The notes under the pieces were generated by a model, which did not search any database, was not told where the DNA came from, and saw only the letters and a list, made by a program, of their open reading frames with translations. Positions 6,950-13,131 of a stretch of DNA of 13,407 nucleotides are shown here, one piece after another. Both the position numbers and the translations under genes were made by a program. This stretch comes from an uncultured Clostridia bacterium (GTDB lineage Bacteria; Bacillota_A; Clostridia; Christensenellales; Aristaeellaceae): NCBI GenBank assembly GCA_947166205.1, contig CAMVDI010000029.1, forward strand, positions 1 through 13,407, written 5' to 3'. Each line of letters begins with the position of its first letter. Position 1 is the stretch's first letter.

Positions 6950-8974
6950 TCATTCCGCGCGGAACGGAAGCCGGTCGGTTTCTTTTTTCCGGGATCCGGT
7001 ATGCTGGATCCGTGCCTGATGCCGCCTGAGCTTTGGCAGAACAGCACAGTCGCACCGATCCTGTTCAAAATTGGGATTGTAGTATGGATCGCCCTGCTCA
7101 ATGACTTCCTTCCATTTTTCGCAAAACAGCTTCTTCTCTTCCTCGCTGAACGGCTCCTTCGACACGCCCGCGGTTGAATTGCTGAGTTCCGCGAAGGGAG
7201 TCCACACGATCAGGGCTCCGTGTTCCCTGACCCGCAGGCAGAAATCAACGGCGGCCAGCTCATCTGAATCATATCCGCTCATGCCGTTCATCTGTTCATA
7301 AAGCTCCCGGCGGATCATCATGCATTCCGCGGAGACCGCGGAAACATTCTGCGCAAAGGTCAGTCGGCCGAGATAGCCCGGGTTCTCCCTTTCAATCCCT
7401 CTGAAATAATATCCGATAAATCCCTCGGTTCCGATACAGATCCCCGCCTGCCGGATCGTCTGATCATAATCGTAGATCTTCGCTCCCACAGCGCCGATCC
7501 TTTCCTGCTGGGCATACATCATCATTTCCTGCAGCCAGTTGTTCGAGCTGACCGCGGCGTTTCCGCTGAGAAAAAGGAGATACTCCCCCTTCCCGGCCTG
7601 GGCCAGACTGTCCCGCTGGCTGCCCCGGCCGTCCCGCCGTCCCTGGGAAACGAACCTGATTCTTTCCCTCTGGTCTTCCGGAAGAAGCAGGGATTCCACC
7701 AGAAGGCTCGCTCTCTTCAGATGATCTTCCTGGATGATGATTTCGTAATTCCGCCAGGATGTGATATCCAGAATGGAATTGAGGCAGATCTGCAGATTGA
7801 TCAGATTGTCATACTCATAGATCAGGATGGATACTTCAGGAGAACCGGTGATCTCATATCGAACCCGGTAGATCGGGGCTTGCGGATTGATCGGGTCGAC
7901 TCTCCCCGGCAGGCCCAGGCGCTGAAGGCGCTTGCTGGCCGCGCGTATACCCTTCTCAATTGCGGAGGGCTTGGCCAGCAGGCTTTCCGCGACAGATCCC
8001 GCATGAGCCCGCCAGTAATAAAGAATCTCCGGAATATGCACGATCACTTCCGCCTTCTCTGTCAGGCGAAGAAAAATGTCATGATCCTGAGAACCGTCGC
8101 AGTCAGGATCAAATACCCCCGCCCGGTCAAGAAGGCTTTTCCTGAAAACCGCGAAATGGCAGATATAGTTGTTGACATGCAGCGTATCCGGCCCGTAATC
8201 CGGTTTGAAATGGCAGAGGTATGAATCCGATGGATGATGATGAAACAGTGCCTCATCCGTATAGACAAAATCAGCGTTGCTGGTCCGGATCGCCTGCGCG
8301 GCCTCATAAAGCGCCGCGGGGTGCAGCAGATCATCGTGATCCATCAGTCCGATATAATCTCCGCCGGCCAGAGCCAGCGCGGCGTTTGTATTGGCTGAGA
8401 TGCCCCTGTTTTCTTCCAGTTTCCCATAATGGATTCTCGGATCCTTGGCCGCGAAGGATTTGCAGATCTGCCCGACTTCCGAATGATGGGAATCGCTGCC
8501 GTCGGCCAGGCAGAGTTCCCAATTCTGCCAGGTCTGTTTCTGAACAGAAAGGATCATCCTGCGAAGAAATCCGGGAGGTGTATTGTAAAGCGGCGTCACA
8601 ATGCTGATCCGGACCGGATCGGAGTACTGCTGTCTCCGCTGCGTCCGGAGCTCTTTCGCTGAAAACAGCTTCGTTCCCGCGTCGATGGAGGCACTCTGGC
8701 TGGCAACGGCCCGTTTCCACCTTTTTCTCTCAATGCCGAAGGTTTTCCGAAAAGAGATGATCGTTTTCCGCAGAGGCGCTGATATCTGCCAGAAAAAAGC
8801 GTGGGAGATTTCCGAATAATCCCGGGCCAGCAGGCGGTTTTCCCGTTCCAGCAGGCTGATATACTGCCGCTGTTCCTGTATCATTCTCGCCTGTTCCCAG
8901 ATCAGCCGATCCTTCCCGTATTTGCGCAATTGGTGCTCTTCCTTCTGATTCTTCCCGTTGTTCCTGCTGCCCAT
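6950..8974 (-). CDS. Two-domain GT2 family glycosyltransferase
   Basis: A 674-residue protein of the RfbF/COG1216-like type. Residues 1-65 form a charged, coiled-coil-like leader ending in the PLR motif common before these domains (QISAPLR). Domain 1 (about 122-330) is a canonical GT-A fold: ISIVTPLYNTP start, the metal-binding motif DHDD at 212-215 and SQDHDIFLRL further on. Domain 2 (about 378-610) keeps the family layout, including NVSAVSAECMMIRRELY and AVDFCLRVREHG. However, where an Asp-rich sugar-nucleotide/metal motif is expected it reads FLSGNAAV (470-475), and the usual AEL-x-H region reads AELSNST. Domain 2 may therefore be inactive or scaffolding. No membrane span is visible, so it is probably cytoplasmic, extending a lipid-linked or nascent glycan, with the GT-C-like protein next in the operon. 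A weak AGAAGGG precedes the ATG. Confidence 0.88.
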   Translation of the reverse strand: MGSRNNGKNQKEEHQLRKYGKDRLIWEQARMIQEQRQYISLLERENRLLARDYSEISHAFFWQISAPLRKTIISFRKTFGIERKRWKRAVASQSASIDAGTKLFSAKELRTQRRQQYSDPVRISIVTPLYNTPPGFLRRMILSVQKQTWQNWELCLADGSDSHHSEVGQICKSFAAKDPRIHYGKLEENRGISANTNAALALAGGDYIGLMDHDDLLHPAALYEAAQAIRTSNADFVYTDEALFHHHPSDSYLCHFKPDYGPDTLHVNNYICHFAVFRKSLLDRAGVFDPDCDGSQDHDIFLRLTEKAEVIVHIPEILYYWRAHAGSVAESLLAKPSAIEKGIRAASKRLQRLGLPGRVDPINPQAPIYRVRYEITGSPEVSILIYEYDNLINLQICLNSILDITSWRNYEIIIQEDHLKRASLLVESLLLPEDQRERIRFVSQGRRDGRGSQRDSLAQAGKGEYLLFLSGNAAVSSNNWLQEMMMYAQQERIGAVGAKIYDYDQTIRQAGICIGTEGFIGYYFRGIERENPGYLGRLTFAQNVSAVSAECMMIRRELYEQMNGMSGYDSDELAAVDFCLRVREHGALIVWTPFAELSNSTAGVSKEPFSEEEKKLFCEKWKEVIEQGDPYYNPNFEQDRCDCAVLPKLRRHQARIQHTGSRKKETDRLPFRAE

Positions 8975-9130
8975 ATCATGCCCTTCTTTCGCCGTCTGCA
9001 GACTTTCACAGTTTCATCACAGCAAAACCTGAAAATTGTCTTTTTTGAAAGAGATTCAGGCAGGAACACTGTCCTTACGCTGGGTTTATACAGATAAATT
9101 CTATCCACGGGTCCTTCCCCTGTCAATCTG

Positions 9131-9179
9131 CGAACAGAAAAAACGCAGGGGAATCCACGAACAGAAAAACGCAGGGGAA
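9131..9179. repeat. Tandem near-identical direct repeat (two copies)
   Basis: Copy 1 at 9131-9153 and copy 2 at 9158-9179 both read CGAACAG, a run of A, then CGCAGGGGAA; they differ only by one A in the run. They sit 4 bases apart. An upstream TTCCCCTG (9115-9122) is an exact reverse complement of the CAGGGGAA in each copy, so two alternative hairpins are possible. No coding role is seen. Confidence 0.85.
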
Positions 9180-9180
9180 A

Positions 9181-9207
9181 AACACATGGGGACTGTCCTT
9201 TTGTGTT
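9181..9207. repeat. REP-like imperfect palindrome (GGACTGTCC core)
   Basis: AACACA pairs with TGTGTT around a GGGGACTGTCCTTTT core, giving a stem of about 12 bp with one mismatch and two G-T pairs. GGACTGTCCTTTT (9190-9202) matches 12 of 13 bases at 5418-5430, and GTCCTTTTGTG (9195-9205) is identical to 5393-5403. Similar GGAC-GTCC palindromes ending in TTGTG are common as dispersed intergenic repeats in Clostridia, as I recall them. No T-tract follows on the plus strand, so this copy is not an obvious terminator. Confidence 0.6.
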
Positions 9208-9264
9208 AATTCGCACTTTCCTTCCGCAGCAGCTCCGGAGGCAAAAAAAGCTTCAATGCAGTAT

Positions 9265-9293
9265 TTGACTTTGGCCAGAGCAGGAAGTACACT
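9265..9293 (+). promoter_or_regulatory. Sigma-A-type promoter for the flavodoxin gene
   Basis: TTGACT (five of six consensus bases), an exact 17-base spacer and TACACT (four of six), about 64 bp before the flavodoxin ATG. It is one of the best promoter matches in the window. Confidence 0.6.
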
Positions 9294-9356
9294 ATCCATG
9301 TTTGATCTGCCATGAACTCTGTAAAGGGCATTCCATCAGGAGCAGGAGGAACGAAT

Positions 9357-9773
9357 ATGAAAGTTGCGGTAAGGTACTACACAAAGACGGGAAACACCAA
9401 ACGTCTGGCGGAAGCCGTGGCTGATGCCGTCGGGGCGGAGGCTCTTCCGCTGAGTTCACCCATCGCGGAACCTGTGGACATCCTTTTCCTGGGCAATTCC
9501 TATTACGCCTTCAGCATCGACCCTGAGGTGCGGGACTATATCCGGAAGCTGGACAAAAACAAAGTTGGCCGGATCGTGAACTTCGGATCAGCGGCCATGC
9601 TGAATTCGACCTATAAGAAGGTCAAGGCCGAAGCCGACAAGGTGGGCATTCCCATGGACGCGCGCGAATTCCACTGCAAGGGAGAATTCAAGGGCATCCA
9701 TAAGGGCAAGCCTGACGCCGAGGATCTCGCCGCGGCCGCGAAGTTTGCCAAAGCCATCGTCAGCGAATCGTAA
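9357..9773 (+). CDS. Short flavodoxin-like protein
   Basis: A 138-residue protein beginning MKVAVRYYTKTGNTKRLAEAVA. The TKTGNT loop (residues 9-14) is the FMN phosphate-binding loop of flavodoxins. LFLGNSYYAFSIDPEVRDYI (about residues 42-61) and IVNFGSAAML (about 75-84) fit the later strands and flavin-contacting loops of the fold. Flavodoxins are soluble one-electron carriers; the redox partner is not evident. The start is the ATG at 9357 with AGGAGGA at 9344-9350. The frame stays open back to an ATG at 9312, but that extension has no ribosome site and does not match the fold. The nitroreductase further downstream is also a flavoprotein, though an AEC transporter with a separate candidate promoter lies between them. 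Confidence 0.88.
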   Translation: MKVAVRYYTKTGNTKRLAEAVADAVGAEALPLSSPIAEPVDILFLGNSYYAFSIDPEVRDYIRKLDKNKVGRIVNFGSAAMLNSTYKKVKAEADKVGIPMDAREFHCKGEFKGIHKGKPDAEDLAAAAKFAKAIVSES

Positions 9774-9788
9774 GAATACCCGATACGA

Positions 9789-9825
9789 CCGCCCGGGGCG
9801 TTTTTCTCCCGATACGCCCCGGCGG
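9789..9825 (+). other. GC-rich hairpin downstream of the flavodoxin gene
   Basis: CCGGGGCGT (9793-9801) pairs with ACGCCCCGG (9814-9822), extended by CCG/CGG outside a one-base bulge; the loop is T/C-rich. It lies 16 bases past the flavodoxin stop. It could cause pausing or stabilise the RNA, but no T-tract follows, so I do not call it an intrinsic terminator. Confidence 0.5.
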
Positions 9826-9874
9826 AACTGAAGCCCCGGCATGGCAGCTTTGAAAGCCCCCTCTGGGATCATTT

Positions 9875-9905
9875 TTGTTCGCTGCGCCAGGGATAAAACT
9901 ATTAT
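9875..9905 (+). promoter_or_regulatory. Weak candidate promoter for the AEC transporter gene
   Basis: TTGTTC and TATTAT separated by 19 bases, ending 45 bp before the likely start codon. The spacer is longer than ideal, so this is tentative. Confidence 0.28.
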
Positions 9906-9950
9906 CAGCGTAGGCATGAAGAATAATTAACTGCATCAGGAATGGAAAGC

Positions 9951-10868
9951 ATGGATACAGTCTGGATTCTCGTTCAGCAGATTGCGCAGATGTTTCTGCT
10001 CGGCAGTCTGGGGTACATCCTTTTTCGGAGCGGCCGCGTTTCCCAGGAAGGCAGCAAGGCTCTTGGCAATATTCTGATTTATCTTTCGCTGCCCGCGGTC
10101 ATCATCAACGGCTTCCTTGTGGAAAGAACCCCGGAACGGGTTTCCGGTCTGCTCCTCAGCGCGGTCGCCGCAGCGGTGCTTCTGCTGCTTTCGGTCCTGA
10201 TCTCCCGGCTGTTCTTCCGGAAGGACGCGATTGCCGCCTTCGCGGGCGCCTTTTCCAATCCGGGCTTTTTCGGCGTTCCCCTGATTCTGGCTTCAGCCGG
10301 ACAGGGCGCCGTTTTCTATGTAGCCTGTTTCATCGCCTTTCTGAACATCGGTCAGTGGACCTACGGCGTTTCCATCCTGACGGGTCAGCCCATCCGCCAG
10401 GGCTTCCAGTTCAAAAAGCTGATCCGGGCGCCCTTTATCATCGCGATTCTCATCGGTCTTTTCTTCTTTTTCACTCAGGTGCCGCTTCCCGGGCTCATAA
10501 CCAATTGCCTGTCCGTCGTCACCGGGCTGAACACCCCGCTGTCCATGTTTACGGTGGGCATCTATCTTGCGCAGACGGATCTCCTCGGCATGCTGAAAAA
10601 CAAATCCGCCTATGCGGTGGCTGCCGTAAGGCTGGTTGTGGTTCCGCTGGTGGCTGTGCTGCTTTTGACGCTGCTCCCCTCTTCCCTGCAGGACATGAAG
10701 CTGGCGCTGCTGATCGCCATCGCCTGCCCTGTAGGCTCCAACGTGGCGGTCTACGCCCAGCTTCACGGCAGGAATTATCCCTATGCCGTGGAAACGGTGG
10801 TTATCTCCACGCTGCTCTCGATCCTGACCATTCCGGGCCTGGTATTGCTTTCCACCTGGCTCTGGTGA
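9951..10868 (+). CDS. AEC (auxin efflux carrier) family permease
   Basis: A polytopic membrane protein of about 305 residues with roughly ten hydrophobic segments in two halves. FSNPGFFGVPLI (Asn103) in the first half and ACPVGSNVAVYAQ (Asn264) with SILTIPGLVLL in the second match the paired Asn-containing crossover regions of AEC/bile-acid-symporter-like carriers. Bacterial members export or exchange organic acids such as malate or malonate, or amino-acid-like compounds; the substrate here is unknown. I prefer the ATG at 9951 because AGGA lies 9 bases upstream (9938-9941). The in-frame ATG at 9942 has no ribosome site. A candidate promoter and the flavodoxin hairpin lie upstream, so it may be transcribed on its own. 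Confidence 0.88.
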   Translation: MDTVWILVQQIAQMFLLGSLGYILFRSGRVSQEGSKALGNILIYLSLPAVIINGFLVERTPERVSGLLLSAVAAAVLLLLSVLISRLFFRKDAIAAFAGAFSNPGFFGVPLILASAGQGAVFYVACFIAFLNIGQWTYGVSILTGQPIRQGFQFKKLIRAPFIIAILIGLFFFFTQVPLPGLITNCLSVVTGLNTPLSMFTVGIYLAQTDLLGMLKNKSAYAVAAVRLVVVPLVAVLLLTLLPSSLQDMKLALLIAIACPVGSNVAVYAQLHGRNYPYAVETVVISTLLSILTIPGLVLLSTWLW

Positions 10869-10893
10869 ATGGGGACATACGCTCCGGAAAAGA

Positions 10894-10923
10894 TTGACGC
10901 GGGACCCGGGAAGGCTGTTGAAT
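10894..10923 (+). promoter_or_regulatory. Candidate promoter for the small acidic protein / nitroreductase pair
   Basis: TTGACG (five of six), an 18-base spacer and TTGAAT (four of six), 43 bp before the small gene. This would let the two-gene unit be transcribed separately from the AEC gene. Confidence 0.38.
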
Positions 10924-10966
10924 AAAAACAATACAAATACCAGAGAATCTGAAAGGAGGACCCCCC

Positions 10967-11110
10967 ATGAGCGAACTGAAAAGGGATCAGCGGGAAAAGA
11001 ATTGGTCAGATGAGATTCCGGATGAGGAGAGCGAACGGCCCGAACCCTATGAGGAAACCTATCGGGACGGCAGCGCCAAAAATGAGTGCTGGAATGATGA
11101 AAAGGAATAA
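10967..11110 (+). CDS. Small acidic hypothetical protein (47 aa)
   Basis: Forty-seven codons from ATG to TAA, preceded by a near-perfect GAAAGGAGGA ribosome site at 10951-10960, 6 bases from the start. The protein begins MSELKRDQREKNWSDEIPDE and ends KNECWNDEKE. It is very hydrophilic and rich in Glu and Asp, with no membrane segment and a single Cys (residue 41). The next gene starts 14 bases later with its own GGAGG, so the two are probably co-transcribed. I do not recognise the family. The strong ribosome site and tight spacing are the main evidence that it is translated. A role tied to the downstream flavoprotein is only a guess. Confidence 0.72.
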   Translation: MSELKRDQREKNWSDEIPDEESERPEPYEETYRDGSAKNECWNDEKE

Positions 11111-11124
11111 GGAGGTACATCCCC

Positions 11125-11784
11125 ATGACCATTCTGGAAGCGATCGATGCCCGCCATTCTGTCCGGGCGTATAAGGATCAGCCTGTCGACGGGGAAACCC
11201 GTCGGCAGTTGGACGCCTTTGTCGATAAATGCAATCAGGAATCAGGTCTTCATATCTTTATCCGCTATGACGATCCCGACGGATTCGATTCCCGTCTGGC
11301 CCATTACGGAAGCTTCAGGAATGTCCGGAACTACATCGTTCTGGCCGGCAAAAAGGCGGAAGACTTCGATTATCTCTGCGGGTATTACGGAGAGAAGATC
11401 GTGCTCTTTGCCCAGCAGCTTGGCCTGAACACATGCTGGACCGCGCTGACATTCAACAAAAAGAAGGTCAGGGAATTGATCCCGGAAGGTGAAACGCTCT
11501 GCATGGTCATCGCTCTGGGCTATGGAGAAACGCAGGGGGTCAGCAGAAAAAGCAAGTCCGCTCAGGATGTTGTTGACGCTCCTTCCGATCTTCCCTGGTT
11601 TGTCAAGGGCATTGACGCTGCCCTGAAAGCGCCTACCGCGGTGAACCAGCAGAAATTCCAGTTCAGCCTGAAGGACGGTGAACCCTTCATCCGTGTCAAG
11701 GGTCTCGGCACACAGACCAGGGTTGACCTTGGTATCGTCGCCTGCCATTTTGAAGCGGCATCCGGGCATAAGGTTCATCACTGA
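11125..11784 (+). CDS. Nitroreductase-like flavoprotein (TM1586 type)
   Basis: A 219-residue protein opening MTILEAIDARHSVRAYKDQP; the RHSVR at residues 10-14 is the FMN-phosphate-binding signature of nitroreductases. GYYGEKIVLFAQQLGLNTCWTA (about 87-108) is the conserved helix of the fold. LKAPTAVNQQKFQFSL (about 171-186) echoes the APSAxNxQPW motif and marks the second half typical of the TM1586-like subgroup, in which one chain carries two half-repeats. These enzymes use FMN and NAD(P)H; natural substrates are mostly unknown. GGAGG at 11111-11115 supports the ATG. It ends 33 bp before the convergent minus-strand operon, with a short hairpin (11784-11799) but no clear T-tract between them. 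Confidence 0.88.
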   Translation: MTILEAIDARHSVRAYKDQPVDGETRRQLDAFVDKCNQESGLHIFIRYDDPDGFDSRLAHYGSFRNVRNYIVLAGKKAEDFDYLCGYYGEKIVLFAQQLGLNTCWTALTFNKKKVRELIPEGETLCMVIALGYGETQGVSRKSKSAQDVVDAPSDLPWFVKGIDAALKAPTAVNQQKFQFSLKDGEPFIRVKGLGTQTRVDLGIVACHFEAASGHKVHH

Positions 11785-11817
11785 GGCGATGGAACGCCTA
11801 CTTGGATTCTGCCTCTC

Positions 11818-12042
11818 TCACGCGGATTCCAGCCCCTTCCATACAAACATTCCCTCCGCTGCAGCCAGCATCTTAACCAGACTCAAGGCCTTCTCGTCCG
11901 GATTAAATACAGTCATGTGGGTATCATCGGGCTCGGACAGGATCATGAAATCGCCTGACATGATGTATACATACCTTTCCCTCATGATCTCTGTGATCTT
12001 CTCCGGTTCCGGATTCTTCTCGCCTTCGATTTCCACATCCAT
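11818..12042 (-). CDS. Small hypothetical protein (74 aa), likely C-terminal part of a gene split by an in-frame TAG
   Basis: Seventy-four codons starting MDVEIEGEKNPEPEKI and ending FVWKGLESA. It begins with the ATG that directly follows the TAG of the 58-codon frame upstream, in the same reading frame and with no base between (TAG-ATG). No independent ribosome site is obvious: the bases just upstream belong to the preceding coding frame. Its composition (ERYVYIMSGDFMILSEPDDTH) looks like real protein rather than random sequence. I read it either as a translationally coupled second gene or, more likely, as the second half of a single 133-codon protein interrupted by one amber codon. I do not know a function. 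Conserved proteins in Clostridia appear to combine both halves, but this is from memory and needs a search. Confidence 0.6.
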   Translation of the reverse strand: MDVEIEGEKNPEPEKITEIMRERYVYIMSGDFMILSEPDDTHMTVFNPDEKALSLVKMLAAAEGMFVWKGLESA

Positions 12043-12219
12043 CTAGCAGTTCAGTTTCAAAATCAGGTTGATATGCTTCTGCTTAATCTCCGCCAGCTGA
12101 TTCCGCAGCAGGTGCTTCTCAACCGCAAAATACTGTCCGGGGCTGTTTTTCGGTACCTGCTTCGGGAGGATGTCAATAATCCAGTATGGTGTCTGCAGCA
12201 GTTCTTCAATTCTGTCCAT
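12043..12219 (-). CDS. Small hypothetical protein (58 aa), likely N-terminal part of the split gene
   Basis: Fifty-eight codons: MDRIEELLQTPYWIIDILPK, then a segment with SPGQYFAVEKHLLRNQ, ending NLILKLNC before a TAG. It starts three bases after the acylphosphatase TAG, so it is almost certainly translated in the same operon. It is amphipathic with no signal peptide or membrane span. The reading frame continues after the TAG into the 74-codon frame at 11818-12042, so a single base change (for example TAC or TAT to TAG) would explain the split. Alternatives are a true two-gene arrangement, a sequencing error, or some translational readthrough. I do not recognise a named domain. Confidence 0.65.
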   Translation of the reverse strand: MDRIEELLQTPYWIIDILPKQVPKNSPGQYFAVEKHLLRNQLAEIKQKHINLILKLNC

Positions 12220-12222
12220 TCT

Positions 12223-12492
12223 CTATTCCGTCCTGAATCCCCGTTCTTTTTCATCCACTGGCACAATCGCAGTCTCCATATTCTGAATCTCGATGTACCT
12301 TCCTGCGTGGATGGCTTTCAAAACCAAATTGATCTGTTCTTCCGTCCCCTGGACCTCCATGGTCACGGAGCCATCCCACTCGTTCCTGACCCAGCCGGTG
12401 CAGTCATAATTGTTGGCAGCATGACGTGCACGCCAGCGAAAACCGACACCCTGGACATAGCCGGTGAAAACAATGTGCTTTCGTATGATCAT
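12223..12492 (-). CDS. acyP: Acylphosphatase
   Basis: An 89-residue protein of normal family length. FTGYVQGVGFRWRARHAA contains the catalytic VQGVGFR loop with Arg19, and CTGWVRNEWDGSVTMEVQG contains the catalytic Asn37 in WVRN. The enzyme hydrolyses the carboxyl-phosphate bond of acyl phosphates such as acetyl phosphate or 1,3-bisphosphoglycerate in the cytoplasm. Its ATG overlaps the stop of the upstream MBL gene by four bases (ATGA), so translation is coupled. It ends in TAG three bases before the next small gene, which is in the same frame. Confidence 0.95.
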   Translation of the reverse strand: MIIRKHIVFTGYVQGVGFRWRARHAANNYDCTGWVRNEWDGSVTMEVQGTEEQINLVLKAIHAGRYIEIQNMETAIVPVDEKERGFRTE

Positions 12493-13058
12493 ACCCGCAG
12501 TTCCTCCATGGGCCCGTGGGCGTAATAGATTCGCTTCGGATTCCGTTTCATAATCTCCTTCCAGTCGTCCAAGCCGGGATCATATTCTCTTCGCTGAAGA
12601 TCGCCAACGAAGCATTCACCGGAGTCAAGAATCATGGACACGCTGTCCTTGCTGTGGCTCGGAGTCGGGATGATCTCGCCCTGGATGCCCAGCGTCCGCA
12701 AAAAGTTTCGGCTGTCGGTGCACCTGATCATCAGAGCTTCCTTCTGATCTATCGGAATAAACGGTATGCCGTCGCGCTGAAAGATATGGTCTGGAAAATG
12801 GATCGAATCAGACTGTTCATCCATCAGGGCAAGCCGCACTCCCTGCCGCTGAAGTTCTCCGATCAGGCCGCAATGGTCCGGATGATAGTGCGTCGCAAGA
12901 ATGTATTTCAGGTCAGAGATCCTGATGCCCTGCCGCTTGATGGCCTTGTAGAAAGCTCCCATAGTTCCGGCATAGTCTGTGTCAACAAGGAGACCGTTGA
13001 CCAGAAAGGTATTCGTATTGCCATACTTCAACGGGATCGTGTCAGCCAATCTTCTCAT
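12489..13058 (-). CDS. Metallo-beta-lactamase-fold hydrolase
   Basis: A 189-residue MBL-fold protein. The metal-binding motif HYHPDH gives His57, His59, Asp61 and His62. His135 in TPSHSKDSVSM, Asp153 in FVGDLQ and His181 in YYAHGP complete a two-metal site like that of glyoxalase II-type hydrolases. It is short for the family and has no signal peptide, so it is a compact cytoplasmic enzyme. The substrate may be a thioester or another ester, but cannot be assigned. It is first in a minus-strand operon, overlapping the acylphosphatase gene by four bases. A GGGAAACGGGG stretch just before the ATG is a poor but possible ribosome site; a strong promoter lies about 45 bp upstream. Confidence 0.9.
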   Translation of the reverse strand: MRRLADTIPLKYGNTNTFLVNGLLVDTDYAGTMGAFYKAIKRQGIRISDLKYILATHYHPDHCGLIGELQRQGVRLALMDEQSDSIHFPDHIFQRDGIPFIPIDQKEALMIRCTDSRNFLRTLGIQGEIIPTPSHSKDSVSMILDSGECFVGDLQRREYDPGLDDWKEIMKRNPKRIYYAHGPMEELRV

Positions 13059-13102
13059 CCCCCGTTTCCCTTCACCGTTTCATTCAGTCCTTTTCTCTGT
13101 TC

Positions 13103-13131
13103 AGTATATCACCTCCATCCTTGCTTGTCAT
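13103..13131 (-). promoter_or_regulatory. Strong extended -10 promoter for the MBL / acylphosphatase operon
   Basis: On the minus strand ATGACA (five of six), an exact 17-base spacer and TATACT (five of six) with TG one base before it. The match is close to ideal for the housekeeping sigma factor and is correctly placed before the MBL start. Confidence 0.7.

Larger units (their letters stand above)
8975..9356. other. Intergenic region between divergent GT2 and flavodoxin genes
   Basis: About 380 bp without a supported gene. It holds two near-identical direct repeats (9131-9179), a REP-like hairpin (9181-9207) and a good plus-strand promoter for the flavodoxin gene (9265-9293). I saw no convincing promoter for the minus-strand GT operon, although the part between 8975 and 9100 is AT-rich enough to contain one. 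Confidence 0.6.

Noticed and set aside
9131..9179. Possible CRISPR array
   Set aside because: Only two copies with a four-base gap; there are no spacers of regular length and no cas genes.
9789..9825. Intrinsic terminator after the flavodoxin gene
   Set aside because: The stem is strong but no T-tract follows on either strand, so it is listed only as a hairpin.
10293..11132. 279-codon minus-strand frame opposite the AEC gene
   Set aside because: Hydrophilic shadow rich in His, Gln and Arg; the plus strand encodes a membrane carrier with family motifs.
12063..12266. 67-codon minus-strand frame overlapping the acylphosphatase end and the 58-codon gene
   Set aside because: Different frame from the well-supported genes, rich in Arg and Ser, with no ribosome site. 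The 12043-12219 frame starts right after the acylphosphatase stop and is more protein-like.
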